Notes: generated by a model not told the origin, from the letters alone. 64,000 bases of DNA from Roseinatronobacter monicus (GCF_006716865.1 NZ_VFPT01000001.1:2103001-2167000); one strand, 5' to 3'. Counted from the stretch's first letter, positions 8,426 to 18,000 are shown. Program-made: numbers and translations.

Positions 8426-9901
8426 TCACGAATGCGCCTGCGCCCAGCGAACCAGCAATTCCTGTTTCATCTGACGGGCTTGCTGCGCCCATGCGGCGGT
8501 GCCTTCGGGCCGGTCCACCTGCCCGCCTGCCACGCGCGCGCGCCGCGCAAGATCGGCAGAACAGATGGCAAAGGCCAGATCGCGCCCGCCGGGTGCGCGT
8601 AAATACCCCCCCAACGCCGAGACGAAATACAGCGTGCCTGTCTTGGCGCGCACATCCATATCGGTGCGTGGCCGCAGGTTGCCATTGCTGTCGCGGAACG
8701 GGTGTTCGCGCAGAATCGCACGCAAGGCCCCGTCCTGCCCGGCCAGCCGAAACATATTCGCCAAGTCGGTCATCGACACGCGCGAGTCCGCACCAAGGCC
8801 CGAATGGTCCACCATCCGCGTGCTGGACATGCCATAGCGTGTCCGTGCCCAATCGGACATTTGCCCGGCGGAGGCCCCCAGACTGGCAGGTCGCCCACCG
8901 CGCGCAGCACTGGCTGTCATGCCCACCGCCTCGGCGCTGATATTGGTTGAAAACCGCAACAGATCGCGCAGCACCGTTTGAAGCGGTTGCGACCGATGCG
9001 TCACCAGATCCTGCCCTGCGGGCGCGGCGCGGGCAACTTCTGGCGCAGGCAGCGTCAGACCTTGCGCGCCCGCCAGATTGCGAAACACCTCGCCTGCATA
9101 CAGTTCCGGCTGACGCACAGGCAGCCAGCGCGACCCTGAATTGCCAAGCGCACTGCGCGCAACGCTCCACTGATCCTGCGTGGCCGTGCGACGATATGTA
9201 TAAAGTGGGCTGGACCGGCTTGCGACCTGCATCTGCGCCATTGTCACTGCGGGGCGGTGCCGGCTCGAGCGCCCGTCCATCGTCACCGCATAGTCAGAGC
9301 CGGCGCGTTCCCATCCAAAATGCACGCGGTTGAAATTCAGGTTCAGCCCGGACACCGACGGATTATAGCCCGCCTGCGCGGACTGATCGTCGGCGATTGC
9401 CTCGACAAAGGGCAAGGCCCCGCCCCAGACCAGAAACTTGCCGGTAATTTGCCGCACACCACCGCGCACCAGATCGGCAGCAAGTGCCGCGAGCATGTCT
9501 GTCTCAAGCGTCGGGTCGCCCCCGCCCGCCAAGATCAGATCACCGCGCAAGACACCATCACTGACAGGCCCGGTCGCAACCAGCCGTGTGCGAAACTGAT
9601 ACCCCGCCCCCAACGCTTCCAGCGCATAAAGGGCGGTCATCGCCTTGGCGACACTGGCGGGCGGCAAAGCGGTGTTCGCGCCCTGCCCCTCCAGCAGATT
9701 GCCCGATTGGATGTCGATCACGGCAAAGGCAAGATCACCCCCAAGGGCAGAGCGCGCCACGATCCCCTCGACGGGCGGTGCGGGTTTCAGGGTCGGGCGA
9801 ATCGAGCGTTCGGGCGCATTGGCGCAGGCGGGCATCGCCACCATCGCAACGCCCCCCATCAGAAGATTTAAGCATCTGCGGCGGTGCATCAGATTCTGCA
9901 T
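8426..9901 (-). CDS. dacB: D-alanyl-D-alanine carboxypeptidase/endopeptidase (PBP4 family)
   Basis: About 491 residues, class C low-molecular-weight penicillin-binding protein. The active-site serine motif is SVAK (in PPASVAKAMTA), the second motif STN (FSTNISAEA) and the third KTG (VRAKTGTLYFVSA). It trims the peptide cross-links of peptidoglycan in the periplasm. The N-terminus has a run of arginines, a hydrophobic stretch and a possible lipobox (MPAC), so it may be exported as a lipoprotein. Starts at 9907, 9901 and 9889 are possible; 9901 has GGGGA at a usable distance. A GTG at 9919 is less likely. A GANTC site lies 43 bases upstream. Confidence 0.9.
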   Translation of the reverse strand: MQNLMHRRRCLNLLMGGVAMVAMPACANAPERSIRPTLKPAPPVEGIVARSALGGDLAFAVIDIQSGNLLEGQGANTALPPASVAKAMTALYALEALGAGYQFRTRLVATGPVSDGVLRGDLILAGGGDPTLETDMLAALAADLVRGGVRQITGKFLVWGGALPFVEAIADDQSAQAGYNPSVSGLNLNFNRVHFGWERAGSDYAVTMDGRSSRHRPAVTMAQMQVASRSSPLYTYRRTATQDQWSVARSALGNSGSRWLPVRQPELYAGEVFRNLAGAQGLTLPAPEVARAAPAGQDLVTHRSQPLQTVLRDLLRFSTNISAEAVGMTASAARGGRPASLGASAGQMSDWARTRYGMSSTRMVDHSGLGADSRVSMTDLANMFRLAGQDGALRAILREHPFRDSNGNLRPRTDMDVRAKTGTLYFVSALGGYLRAPGGRDLAFAICSADLARRARVAGGQVDRPEGTAAWAQQARQMKQELLVRWAQAHS

Positions 9902-10061
9902 TACCATCCCCGCAACCACAGCAACATATTGAGCGCAGTTAGCGATTCTTTATTCTTTATATTCACGTGCAGCCTTCCCCAGCTTGTCGCATCTAAAGAA
10001 ACTTTTGCGCATCAAGCAAGCTTTTCGCAAAAATACCCCCTCATAATTCCGTGCTTCGCGG

Positions 10062-10688
10062 CTACAGATGGCCGGTACCAAGCCAGTTCCCCTGTGCCCG
10101 CAAATGACTGGAAGAGATATCGCGCAACGGCACGGTCAGGAAACACCATGCAGGGGCCTGCGCCATGCTGAGAAGGGGTGCGGACCGCGCGGGGATACGC
10201 GCGCGCGCATAGCGCCGCGCAGCAACCGAGGACAGCGCACGCAACTGCTGACCGGGGCGCGCCACAACAGCAATAGGCAGGCTTTCCATAATCACGCGCC
10301 AATTGTCCCATTGATGAAACGACGCCAGATTATCTGCCCCCATGATCCATACAAACCGGCGTTCAGGATACAGATGCATTAGCGCGCGCAGCGTATCGGC
10401 GGTGTAGCGCGTGCCCAAAAGCGACTCGACCGGGGTGACATCGACACGCGGATGGCGCATCAACTTGCGCGCCTGCGTCAATCGTGCCTGCAACGGCGCG
10501 GGGCCAAACGACTTCAGGGGATTGCCAGGCGAGACAAGCCACCACAACCGATCCAACTCTAGGCGTTGCAACGCATGTCGCGTCACATGCACATGCCCCT
10601 CATGTGCGGGATCGAACGATCCCCCAAACAGCCCGACCGAGGCCCTGCGCGGCGCGAATGGCAGATCATGTCGGGGCAGCACTGGCAT
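10062..10688 (-). CDS. nadD: Nicotinate-nucleotide adenylyltransferase
   Basis: About 208 residues. It has the nucleotidyltransferase motif [17 protein letters not shown] near the N-terminus and the second motif ISSSHLR near the C-terminus. It adenylates nicotinate mononucleotide in NAD synthesis. The ATG at 10688 (MPVLPRHD) is taken; a TTG nine bases upstream is less likely. The gene often found with it, rsfS, does not follow here; dacB does, after about 160 bases, on the same strand. Confidence 0.93.
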   Translation of the reverse strand: MPVLPRHDLPFAPRRASVGLFGGSFDPAHEGHVHVTRHALQRLELDRLWWLVSPGNPLKSFGPAPLQARLTQARKLMRHPRVDVTPVESLLGTRYTADTLRALMHLYPERRFVWIMGADNLASFHQWDNWRVIMESLPIAVVARPGQQLRALSSVAARRYARARIPARSAPLLSMAQAPAWCFLTVPLRDISSSHLRAQGNWLGTGHL

Positions 10689-10790
10689 GACGCGCAAACC
10701 TTAAATTGTGTATGGCAACGTCAGTCCCAGATACGGGTGTCATGCCGCGCTGACAAGCGCGCGATCTAGTGATTCATCTGAGGGGAGAAG

Positions 10791-10867
10791 TGGTACCGCC
10801 TCCCCGGCTTGAACGGGGGACCTCTGGATCCACAATCCAGCGCTCTAACCAACTGAGCTAAGGCGGC
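10791..10867 (-). tRNA. tRNA-His (anticodon GTG)
   Basis: The reverse strand folds into a complete cloverleaf with a 7-base acceptor stem, the anticodon loop TTGTGGA, a GTTCAAG T-loop and an encoded CCA. The base before position 1 is T instead of the extra G-1 normal in other bacteria. The discriminator is A73, and the first pair is G1:U72. This is the divergent tRNA-His known from a large part of the Alphaproteobacteria. Confidence 0.96.
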
Positions 10868-10983
10868 ACTTTGCGCGATTTAACCTTGGATGCGGATGAA
10901 TGCAAGGGGGCGAAAGCTTGAATATCATCTTCTGACGACGTATCGCAGAAAAGGATATAGTCATCAGACAAGGAAAGCATACC

Positions 10984-11193
10984 ATGGGCATCAATTCCGA
11001 AAGCGAGATTTCGGCACATTTGCAGATCGGACCCACCACCATTGGCATGGTTCGGATCTATGTTGCCGGTGATGGCGTCGACCTGCCACTGGATTTCGAC
11101 CCTGATGAGGCCGATGAAATCGCCGAGGAGTTGCGCGCCGCAGCACAGGCGGCCCGCAAGATGGCAGAAAGCGCGAAAGGCAAGAAGCGGTGA
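10984..11193 (+). CDS. Small conserved protein (DUF6324-like)
   Basis: A 69-residue acidic protein with a C-terminal helix rich in Ala, Glu and Lys (AEELRAAAQAARKMAE). It has no signal peptide or membrane helix. It resembles the small DUF6324 proteins I recall from Rhodobacteraceae; no function is known to me. AAGGA lies about 10 bases before the ATG. It stands alone between tRNA-His and lpxC. Confidence 0.7.
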   Translation: MGINSESEISAHLQIGPTTIGMVRIYVAGDGVDLPLDFDPDEADEIAEELRAAAQAARKMAESAKGKKR

Positions 11194-11399
11194 AGGCCGC
11201 TGATCTGCTGCGCCAAGTGAGCGAATTAATCCTATAAATCATAAGATTAGATGCACCAAGACCGCGCGGCACGCCCTGCGCCGTAGCACAGAAATGCTAT
11301 TGTTTCAGCAGGTCACAATCTGTGAATTGCGACCCTGATCCGCAAAGGATACTTTCCGTTAACAGCAAAAAGAATAAAAGAGCAGCGCGGGTCGGGTAA

Positions 11400-12320
11400 A
11401 TGCAGAACACTATCGGTACAGAAAAACAGATCGTTGGAACCGGGTTGCACAGTGGCAAGCCGGTGCGTCTGCGTCTGCGCCCGGCTGCTGCCGATACCGG
11501 TCTGGTGTTCCGCCGCGTCGATATGCCCAAACCGCAACAAATGATTCAGGTCTGCCCCGAAAACTGGGTCGAGGCGAATCTGTGTACCGTTCTGCAAAAC
11601 AGCGACGGTATCCGCGTCAGCACAGTAGAGCATCTTCTGGCGGCGCTGCATGGTTGTGGCATTCATAACGCAGTAATCGAGATTGATGGCGCCGAAGTGC
11701 CTATTCTTGATGGTAGCGCTGATCCGTTTGTGCGGGCCATCCTTGATGCAGGCATCAAGCCCCTGCATGCACCATTGCTGGCATTGCGGGTGCTCAGGCC
11801 GGTCACTGTCACAAAAGGTGACGCATCGGCACGGCTTTTGCCGTCTGACCGTCTGGAAATCGATTTCCAGATTGATTTCGCAGATCCTGCCATCGGGTAT
11901 CAGCACAAGCACCTGAATATGCGCAACGGCACATTCCTGCGCGAAGTGAGTGATTGCCGCACATTCTGCATGCGCAAAGATGTAGAAACCATGCAGGAAC
12001 ACGGGCTTGCGTTGGGCGGCACGCTGGAAAACGCTGTGGTGTTCCACGAAGGCGATGTCCTAAGTCCCGGTGGATTGCGGCGCTCAGATGAACCAGTGCG
12101 TCACAAGATACTTGACGCGATGGGTGACCTTTATGTCGCAGGCTATCCGTTGATCGGTCGTTATGAGGCGGTACGCGCAGGCCATGCGTTGACAGGGCGT
12201 GTGCTTCAAGCACTGTTCTCGGACCCTGCAAATTATGAATTTGTCGAATGTGACAGCACGGTTTGCGCAACATTGCCCGGACTTGGACTGTCAATTGATG
12301 ATTTGCGCCTATCGGCCTAA
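11400..12320 (+). CDS. lpxC: UDP-3-O-acyl-N-acetylglucosamine deacetylase
   Basis: A 306-residue protein of standard length. It removes the acetyl group from the UDP-linked precursor, the committed step of lipid A synthesis, in the cytoplasm. Zinc ligands are visible as the His of VEHLLAALHG (about residue 78) and the His and Asp of RHKILDAMGDL (about residues 236-240); the catalytic His is in AGHALTG. The N-terminus QNTIGTEKQIVGTGLHSG is typical. The leader from 11194 holds an AT-rich patch near 11224. bamD and recN follow in the same direction. Confidence 0.97.
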   Translation: MQNTIGTEKQIVGTGLHSGKPVRLRLRPAAADTGLVFRRVDMPKPQQMIQVCPENWVEANLCTVLQNSDGIRVSTVEHLLAALHGCGIHNAVIEIDGAEVPILDGSADPFVRAILDAGIKPLHAPLLALRVLRPVTVTKGDASARLLPSDRLEIDFQIDFADPAIGYQHKHLNMRNGTFLREVSDCRTFCMRKDVETMQEHGLALGGTLENAVVFHEGDVLSPGGLRRSDEPVRHKILDAMGDLYVAGYPLIGRYEAVRAGHALTGRVLQALFSDPANYEFVECDSTVCATLPGLGLSIDDLRLSA

Positions 12321-12428
12321 TTGCGCTTGGCCATGTAATCAGTGCCTAATTGGAAAAAGGCATTTTGCGCCACCGTTTTTTCTGTGATAACAGAACTCAA
12401 AGTCAGAAATGCGATGGGGTGGCAGGAG

Positions 12429-13271
12429 ATGATTTCAAAGTCTGGAATCCGAAAACTGGGGACCGTCGTCCTGGTTGTGGCGGCCCTGTCTGCTTGTAAC
12501 CGGAACACTGGACCTGACGAGTCGCTCGCCGATTTTTCGGCGGAAGAGATCTTTCAGCGCGGCGAGTATGAGTTAGAGACGTCGCGGCGCAGTGCGTCAT
12601 CCTTGCGCTACTTCCAGGAAGTAGAGCGCCTGTATCCTTATACAGAATGGTCGCGTCGCGCCTTGATCATGCAAGCCTATGCCCATCACAGGGCGCGCGA
12701 ATATGAAGAAAGCCGTTCTGCGGCACAGCGTTTTCTGGACACATATCCCGGCGATGAAGAAGCGCCATATGCCGCCTACCTGCTGGCGCTGTCCTTCTAT
12801 GACCAGATCGACGAAGTCGGGCGCGATCAGGGTTTGACCTTTCAGGCCCTTCAGCATTTGCGCCGCCTGATCGAGGAATATCCCGATACCGATTACACGC
12901 GCTCGGCGATTCTTAAATTCGAGCTGGCCTTTGATCATCTTGCGGCCAAGGAAATGGAAATCGGGCGCTACTACCTGCGGCGCGGCAATTTCAACGCTGC
13001 GGTCAACCGTTTCCGTGTCGTGGTCGAGGATTTCCAGACATCCACCCACACGCCCGAAGCGCTGCACCGTCTGGTCGAGGCCTATGTGTCGCTTGGCCTG
13101 CGGGATGAAGCGCAAACGGCCGCCGCCATCCTTGGATATAACTTCGAGGCGAACCCTTTCTATCAGGAAAGTTTCCGTCTGCTGACAGGCCAAGGGTTGG
13201 AACCCGAAGCACGTGGCGAAGGGTGGCTGCAGACGATTTACCGACAGGCCTTGCGTGGCGACTGGATCTGA
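12429..13271 (+). CDS. bamD: Outer membrane assembly lipoprotein BamD (ComL)
   Basis: About 280 residues. A lipoprotein signal (basic start, hydrophobic VVLVVAAL, lipobox LSAC) places it at the outer membrane, where BamD binds BamA and helps insert beta-barrel proteins. The mature part has tetratricopeptide-like helical repeats (FQRGEYELETSRRSASSLRY and similar). The start is uncertain: ATG at 12429 gives a compact signal peptide but AGGAG touches it directly; ATG at 12414 has no clear ribosome site. It lies between lpxC and recN, the usual order in Rhodobacteraceae. Confidence 0.93.
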   Translation: MISKSGIRKLGTVVLVVAALSACNRNTGPDESLADFSAEEIFQRGEYELETSRRSASSLRYFQEVERLYPYTEWSRRALIMQAYAHHRAREYEESRSAAQRFLDTYPGDEEAPYAAYLLALSFYDQIDEVGRDQGLTFQALQHLRRLIEEYPDTDYTRSAILKFELAFDHLAAKEMEIGRYYLRRGNFNAAVNRFRVVVEDFQTSTHTPEALHRLVEAYVSLGLRDEAQTAAAILGYNFEANPFYQESFRLLTGQGLEPEARGEGWLQTIYRQALRGDWI

Positions 13272-13310
13272 TACCACGCAACACTCTCACGCAAGGGGCT
13301 GAGCAGGACC

Positions 13311-14972
13311 ATGCTCTTGTCGCTCGATATTCGGGATGTGCTGATCATTGACCGGCTGGAGCTTCGCTTTCAGCCCGGCCTGAATGTATTGACCGGCGAA
13401 ACGGGTGCAGGCAAATCGATCCTCTTGGATTCGCTGGGGTTTGTTCTGGGCTGGCGTGGCCGTGCCGATCTGGTGCGCCAAGGGGCCGATCAGGGCGAAG
13501 TGGTGGCCGAATTCGCACTTTCGCCAGATCATGCCGCCCAAGATATTCTGGCCGAAGCCGGGTTTGAGCGCACCGATACGCTGTTGCTGCGCCGCGTCAA
13601 CTCTCGGGACGGACGCAAGACCGCTTGGGTCAATGACCGCCGCGCCTCGGGCGAGGTGTTGCGCGCACTGTCGGTTTCGCTGGTGGAATTGCACGGCCAG
13701 CAAGACGACAAAGGGCTGCTGAACCCGCGTGAGCATCGCACGCTTCTGGATGCATTCGGCACATCGGACACGACATTGGCCGGGTGTCGCACAGCGTGGC
13801 GCGCCTTGCGGCAGGCCACCAAGGCCCACAGCGAAGAAACCACACGCCTGCAAGAAATGGCGGCTGAGGAAGAGTATCTGCGCCATTCGGTTGCAGAGCT
13901 TGAAGCCCTTGCGCCCGAACCGGGCGAAGAAGCAGCCCTTGATACGCGACGCCGCCAGATGCAGGCCGCCGAACGGTTGCGCGAAGATGTGGCGCGCGCG
14001 CATACGGCCCTGTCCGAAGATGGGGCGGAACGCCTGCTGATTGATGCGGTGCGCTGGCTGGAAGGGGCCGCTGATGGCCTTCAGGGGCAGGCAGACGCCC
14101 CCCTCGAAGCGCTTGCCCGCGCTTTGGATGCACTGGGCGATGCCCAGCAAGGTGTCGAAAGCTGCGTCGAGGCGCTGAACATCTATCCCGGCGAGTTGGA
14201 AGCCGTGGAGGACCGCTTATTTGCCTTACGCGGGCTGGCCCGCAAGCATTCGTGTCTGCCCGATGAACTGGCAACACTGGCCGAAAACCTGTCGACACGA
14301 CTGGCCCGGCTGGACAATGGCGCACGCGAGATTGCAGAGCTTGCCCGCATCAAATCCAAAGCACAGGCCGCGTATGACACAGCCGCAACCCTTCTGACAC
14401 AAGAACGGACGCGCGCGGCACTGCATCTGGACAAGGCAATGGCGCAGGAACTTGCACCATTGAAGATGGAACGCGCGGTCTTTCGGACAGCCATCACCCC
14501 CTGCGATCCCGGCCCGGACGGTCAGGATCTTGTCAGCTTCGAAGTGGCCACCAACCCCGGCGCGCCATCGGGGCCGTTGTCGCGTATTGCTTCGGGGGGG
14601 GAGTTGTCGCGTTTCCTGCTGGCGCTGAAAGTTTGCCTGACACGCGAGACAACTGGCGTGACGATGATCTTTGATGAAATCGACCGCGGTGTCGGTGGGG
14701 CCACCGCCGACGCGGTCGGGCGTCGGTTGCTGGCACTTGCATCTGGCGCGCAGGTTCTGGTGGTGACACATTCGCCACAGGTTGCGGCACTTGGGCAGCA
14801 TCATTGGCGCGTCGAGAAGCAGATCACGAATGAGATGACATTATCGCGTGTTGTGCCGCTTTCCGCCGATGACCGGATCGAAGAGATTGCAAGAATGCTG
14901 TCGGGTGATACGATCACCGATACAGCGCGCGCCGCTGCGCAAGAATTGCTGGGCGCGCGCCCGGTTGCCTAG
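13311..14972 (+). CDS. recN: DNA repair protein RecN
   Basis: A 553-residue SMC-like ATPase. The Walker A motif GETGAGKS is near residue 31, the ABC signature is in SGGELSRFLLALK and the Walker B is IFDEIDRGVGG. The middle is rich in Glu, Ala and Arg and forms the coiled-coil arms. RecN acts in double-strand break repair and sister chromatid cohesion. It starts 39 bases after bamD. The ligA gene that often follows recN is absent; a small lipoprotein gene follows. Confidence 0.96.
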   Translation: MLLSLDIRDVLIIDRLELRFQPGLNVLTGETGAGKSILLDSLGFVLGWRGRADLVRQGADQGEVVAEFALSPDHAAQDILAEAGFERTDTLLLRRVNSRDGRKTAWVNDRRASGEVLRALSVSLVELHGQQDDKGLLNPREHRTLLDAFGTSDTTLAGCRTAWRALRQATKAHSEETTRLQEMAAEEEYLRHSVAELEALAPEPGEEAALDTRRRQMQAAERLREDVARAHTALSEDGAERLLIDAVRWLEGAADGLQGQADAPLEALARALDALGDAQQGVESCVEALNIYPGELEAVEDRLFALRGLARKHSCLPDELATLAENLSTRLARLDNGAREIAELARIKSKAQAAYDTAATLLTQERTRAALHLDKAMAQELAPLKMERAVFRTAITPCDPGPDGQDLVSFEVATNPGAPSGPLSRIASGGELSRFLLALKVCLTRETTGVTMIFDEIDRGVGGATADAVGRRLLALASGAQVLVVTHSPQVAALGQHHWRVEKQITNEMTLSRVVPLSADDRIEEIARMLSGDTITDTARAAAQELLGARPVA

Positions 14973-15021
14973 TGCCGCGCGCGGGTGCGACCGGGATTCC
15001 CCCACAGGACGGAGAGATCAG

Positions 15022-15429
15022 ATGAAATTCAACCTTACAGGCCCCGGCATTGCCCGCCCCGGAAAAGGCCACATAACCTGCCTTGCTGCCGTCTTTTTGT
15101 TGGCTGGCTGCACCTTGAACCCGCTTGGCACCCCTGCGCCACGGCCCGTCTCGGTTGCCCCAAGCGCACCTGTCACAGGCACCGCACCGTCAGACATGCA
15201 GACAACGGGCACCACAGACAGCGCTTCTGCGGCAGAGCAGGCCTGTATGGGTGCAGGGCGCGAACGCAATCTGGATGTGGTCGGTGTTGTCGGATCGCGC
15301 AGCGCAACCGACACGAATGGCGAGCCGTCGCGCGACGTCATGCTGCGGGTCCGTCGCAACGGGTCCGAAATCGAGGTGCGGTGTAACTACGCCACAAGCA
15401 CCGGCCTTGCACGGATCATGCTGATCTGA
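15022..15429 (+). CDS. Hypothetical lipoprotein
   Basis: A 135-residue protein. The N-terminus has basic residues, a hydrophobic run and a lipobox (LLAGC). A Pro/Thr/Ala-rich spacer follows to about residue 75, then a compact C-terminal domain of about 60 residues with two cysteines (QACMGAG and VRCNYA) that could pair. The ATG has GGAGAG 5 bases upstream. I do not recognise the domain. It lies 49 bases after recN and ends at a strong bidirectional terminator. Confidence 0.75.
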   Translation: MKFNLTGPGIARPGKGHITCLAAVFLLAGCTLNPLGTPAPRPVSVAPSAPVTGTAPSDMQTTGTTDSASAAEQACMGAGRERNLDVVGVVGSRSATDTNGEPSRDVMLRVRRNGSEIEVRCNYATSTGLARIMLI

Positions 15430-15457
15430 TTGGCCGCCCAAGGCTGCGAAACTCTTG

Positions 15458-15494
15458 GGCGCGCCGTCTGTCCTGACCGGAAAGACGGCGCGCC
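15458..15494. terminator. Bidirectional terminator between the lipoprotein gene and gcrA
   Basis: GGCGCGCCGTCT (15458-15469) and AGACGGCGCGCC (15483-15494) form a perfect 12-base stem with a 13-base loop, between two convergent genes. The right side is followed by TATTAT. Confidence 0.85.
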
Positions 15495-15508
15495 TATTAT
15501 CTCGTGAC

Positions 15509-16186
15509 TTAGCGTTTGCGGTCGCGGCGCGAACTCATCGGTTGGAAAGCAACCGATACATGGGCTTCGCAATAGGGTTTGCCGGGCTTAACAGGCAGGC
15601 CACAAAACCAGAAATCCTCTGTCGCTGGATCGCCGATTGGCCATTTGCATGTCCGCTCAGTCAGTTCCAGCAAGGTCAGCTTGCGCGCGGTCTTCTCGAC
15701 TTCGCGCACGGTTGCCAGTGCTGCGGGGTCAATCTCATTCGCTGACGGCTGCGGTGGCAGGGGTTGGCCCGCTGGAATGATCGCACGCGGGGTGTATACC
15801 TCAGGTTCGTCATTCGCGTCCTCAGGATCTTCAACCTCAGGGGCCTTGGCGGCTGCGGCACGTTCAGCCTTGGCTTGCGCCAGATCGACAACCGGCGTTT
15901 CAGATGCGGGTTTGGGGGCCGCAGCACTTGGGGCCGCTTTTGGCGGTGTCGGCGCGGGCGTCGGTGTCGGATCAACAATGACCTTCGGTTCTGCCTTTAC
16001 CTCGGGCTTGGTATCTGCCTTCGGCTCTGCCTCGGGGGCATTGCGGTTGGACAGGCCAAGTCGATGGACCTTGCCAATCACGGCATTGCGCGTGACCCCG
16101 CCCAATTCTTTGGCGATCTGAGAAGCAGAGTGCCCCTCATTCCACATTTTCTTAAGCAGCTCGACGCGCTCATCAGTCCAGGACAT
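15509..16186 (-). CDS. gcrA: Cell-cycle regulator GcrA
   Basis: A 225-residue protein with the GcrA helix-turn-helix at the N-terminus (MSWTDERVELLKKMWNEG, then GGVTRNAVIGKVHRLGLS). The middle is a Pro/Ala/Lys/Glu-rich linker. The C-terminus has the sigma-contact region with cysteines (RTCKWPIGDP, FWFCGLP, YCEAH). In Caulobacter GcrA binds RNA polymerase sigma-70 and acts at promoters with methylated GANTC. The ATG at 16186 has GGAG about 10 bases upstream; a further in-frame start at 16273 would add 29 residues that do not fit the family. It is divergent from an ABC-2 permease. Confidence 0.95.
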   Translation of the reverse strand: MSWTDERVELLKKMWNEGHSASQIAKELGGVTRNAVIGKVHRLGLSNRNAPEAEPKADTKPEVKAEPKVIVDPTPTPAPTPPKAAPSAAAPKPASETPVVDLAQAKAERAAAAKAPEVEDPEDANDEPEVYTPRAIIPAGQPLPPQPSANEIDPAALATVREVEKTARKLTLLELTERTCKWPIGDPATEDFWFCGLPVKPGKPYCEAHVSVAFQPMSSRRDRKR

Positions 16187-16351
16187 CTGTGTTTCTCCGG
16201 CCGGCGGAAGGGGCGCAAGGCATCCCTTGTAAAATAAGTTGCCCATAGTATCGGGCGAGTGAATGAAATACATGGCAATGGGGCTAAATACAATCGCTCA
16301 AGGGCAGGAAAAACACGACCTGCTTTTTATTCAGGTAACGGGGGGACAGGC

Positions 16352-17167
16352 ATGCCCAGCGATACGGCACGAGATTTTCAGATGGGGGCGCGCCGGTTTG
16401 GCCGGGTGAACTGGCTTGGGCTGGGCGCATTGGCCAACCGGGAGGTGCAGCGCTTTCTGGTGGTCTGGACGCAGACACTGGCAGCACCGCTTGTCACAGC
16501 AGGGCTTTTTCTGGCGGTCTTCTCGCTGGCGATCGGTCCGGCACGCGGCGAAGTTCTGGGCGTGCCCTTCATTGTGTTTCTTGCACCGGGCATCCTGATG
16601 ATGACTGTTATTCAGAACAGCTTTGCCAACACATCGTCTTCTATCGTGATCTCCAAGGTCCAGGGCAACATTGTCGACACGCTCATGCCGCCCTTGTCGC
16701 CGATGGAATTGCTGCTGGGCTATCTGGCTGGCGGCGTGGCGCGGGGGCTGATGGTCGGTGCAGTAATCGCGCTGTCATTGTGGTTGCTTTTGGGCCAACC
16801 GATTGAAAACCCGCTCTGGTTGTTGCTGTTCCTCAGTCTGGGCGCGGCGTTTCTGGGTGTTCTGGGCATCGCCGCAGGCATCATCTCAAACAAGTTTGAT
16901 CAGATTGCTGCAATCACCAATTTCATCGTTGTGCCGCTGTCGTTTCTATCGGGGACATTCTACTCCATCTCGACCCTGCCCCCGACGCTGGAAACCCTCA
17001 GCCGCTTCAATCCGGTTTTCTATCTGATTGACGGGGCGCGGTATGGCATGATCGGCGCGTCGGATGCGTCGCCTGTTTTGGGTGTCGTTGTCGTGGCGGG
17101 TGCGACGACAGCCGTCGGGGCTCTGTGCTGGTATTGGTTGCGGACAGGCTATCGGCTGAAGCCCTGA
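16352..17167 (+). CDS. ABC-2 type transporter permease (YadH-like)
   Basis: A 271-residue inner membrane protein with about six hydrophobic helices and the ABC-2 motif region (LSGTFYSISTLPPTLETLSRF). Family members export polysaccharide, lipid or drug substrates with a separate ATPase. No ATPase gene lies next to it; the neighbours are gcrA and a cytochrome c gene. GGGGGGACAGG precedes the ATG. The substrate cannot be named. Confidence 0.88.
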   Translation: MPSDTARDFQMGARRFGRVNWLGLGALANREVQRFLVVWTQTLAAPLVTAGLFLAVFSLAIGPARGEVLGVPFIVFLAPGILMMTVIQNSFANTSSSIVISKVQGNIVDTLMPPLSPMELLLGYLAGGVARGLMVGAVIALSLWLLLGQPIENPLWLLLFLSLGAAFLGVLGIAAGIISNKFDQIAAITNFIVVPLSFLSGTFYSISTLPPTLETLSRFNPVFYLIDGARYGMIGASDASPVLGVVVVAGATTAVGALCWYWLRTGYRLKP

Positions 17168-17254
17168 ACACGTGCCGAACTCGTGAGCGACGACACGTTG
17201 TTTGCGCCATGAGACCTGATACAATAACGACATTATGATAATGGCGGGTCCAAT

Positions 17255-17659
17255 ATGAACATCCCTACCCTGATCATCGCCTGTGCTTTAGGCTTGGGCG
17301 TTGCGACATCTGCTATGGCTGGTGAAGTCCGCTGGCGCGATTGCCGCACATGCCACGCGGTTACGGCACCTGACGGGGCTGAATTGGCGCGGGGCGGGCG
17401 CAGTGGGCCAAACCTGTACGGGATCGCCAACCGCCCTGCCGCCAGCGATTCGGCTTTCCGGTTTTACTCTAATGATTTGCGTGCTGCCGGGACGGCGGGC
17501 TTGCGTTGGACAGAAGACAATTTCGTCGCCTATCTGGCAGAGCCGGACCAGTTCCTGCAAGAAGTGACCGGCAACCCAGACGCTGAAAGCGGCATGCATG
17601 TTCAACTGCGCAGCGGTGCGCGCGAGTTGTTCGAGTATCTGCGCGAACTCTCGAACTGA
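17255..17659 (+). CDS. Small periplasmic class I cytochrome c
   Basis: A 134-residue protein. A signal peptide (MNIPTLIIACALGLG..., cut after about AMA) directs export. The haem-binding motif CRTCH comes early (about residue 30), followed by a GPNLYG element. A distal Met near SGMHV could be the sixth ligand. It would shuttle electrons in the periplasm; the partners are unknown. It stands alone between an ABC permease and the SRP RNA. Confidence 0.88.
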   Translation: MNIPTLIIACALGLGVATSAMAGEVRWRDCRTCHAVTAPDGAELARGGRSGPNLYGIANRPAASDSAFRFYSNDLRAAGTAGLRWTEDNFVAYLAEPDQFLQEVTGNPDAESGMHVQLRSGARELFEYLRELSN

Positions 17660-17681
17660 ACCAAGCTGATTTCAGGAAGGT

Positions 17682-17775
17682 GAGAGACTGGACAGCGACC
17701 CAGACGAAAAATGCTGCGGCTGCTTCCTTCCGGACCTGACCGGGTTGGCAAGGCGTCCGCCCGCGCCAGCCTCTC
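17682..17775 (-). ncRNA. ffs: Signal recognition particle RNA, small bacterial type (4.5S)
   Basis: The reverse strand contains the conserved Ffh-binding core GGTCAGGTCCGGAAGGAAGC, with its asymmetric loop and GGAA tetraloop. The ends pair (GAGAGGCTGG with CCAGTCTCTC), giving a hairpin of about 94 bases. The exact ends are judged from this pairing. The RNA joins Ffh to target membrane proteins to the translocon. Confidence 0.93.
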
Positions 17776-18000
17776 GATGCAGGACTTAAGGGTTTCGGAC
17801 ATGCTTTGCAAGCAGGCAAGCACCGGATTGCCCCTCGGCGCACGCGGTTTTTTTGAGGCACAGCCTCCATATTGAACTCGGTCGCTCATTTGCGCATCCG
17901 ATCACATGCCTGCAATATCAGGCGGTCGCCAATGCTGCGACATCTGCCTTCCCGATCTGCACAATAGGCGCTAACGGACACCCCCCACCCACCACATAAG

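Noticed and set aside
9884..10171. Small forward gene upstream of dacB
   Set aside because: It covers the dacB start and the nadD end, has no ribosome site and no family resemblance.
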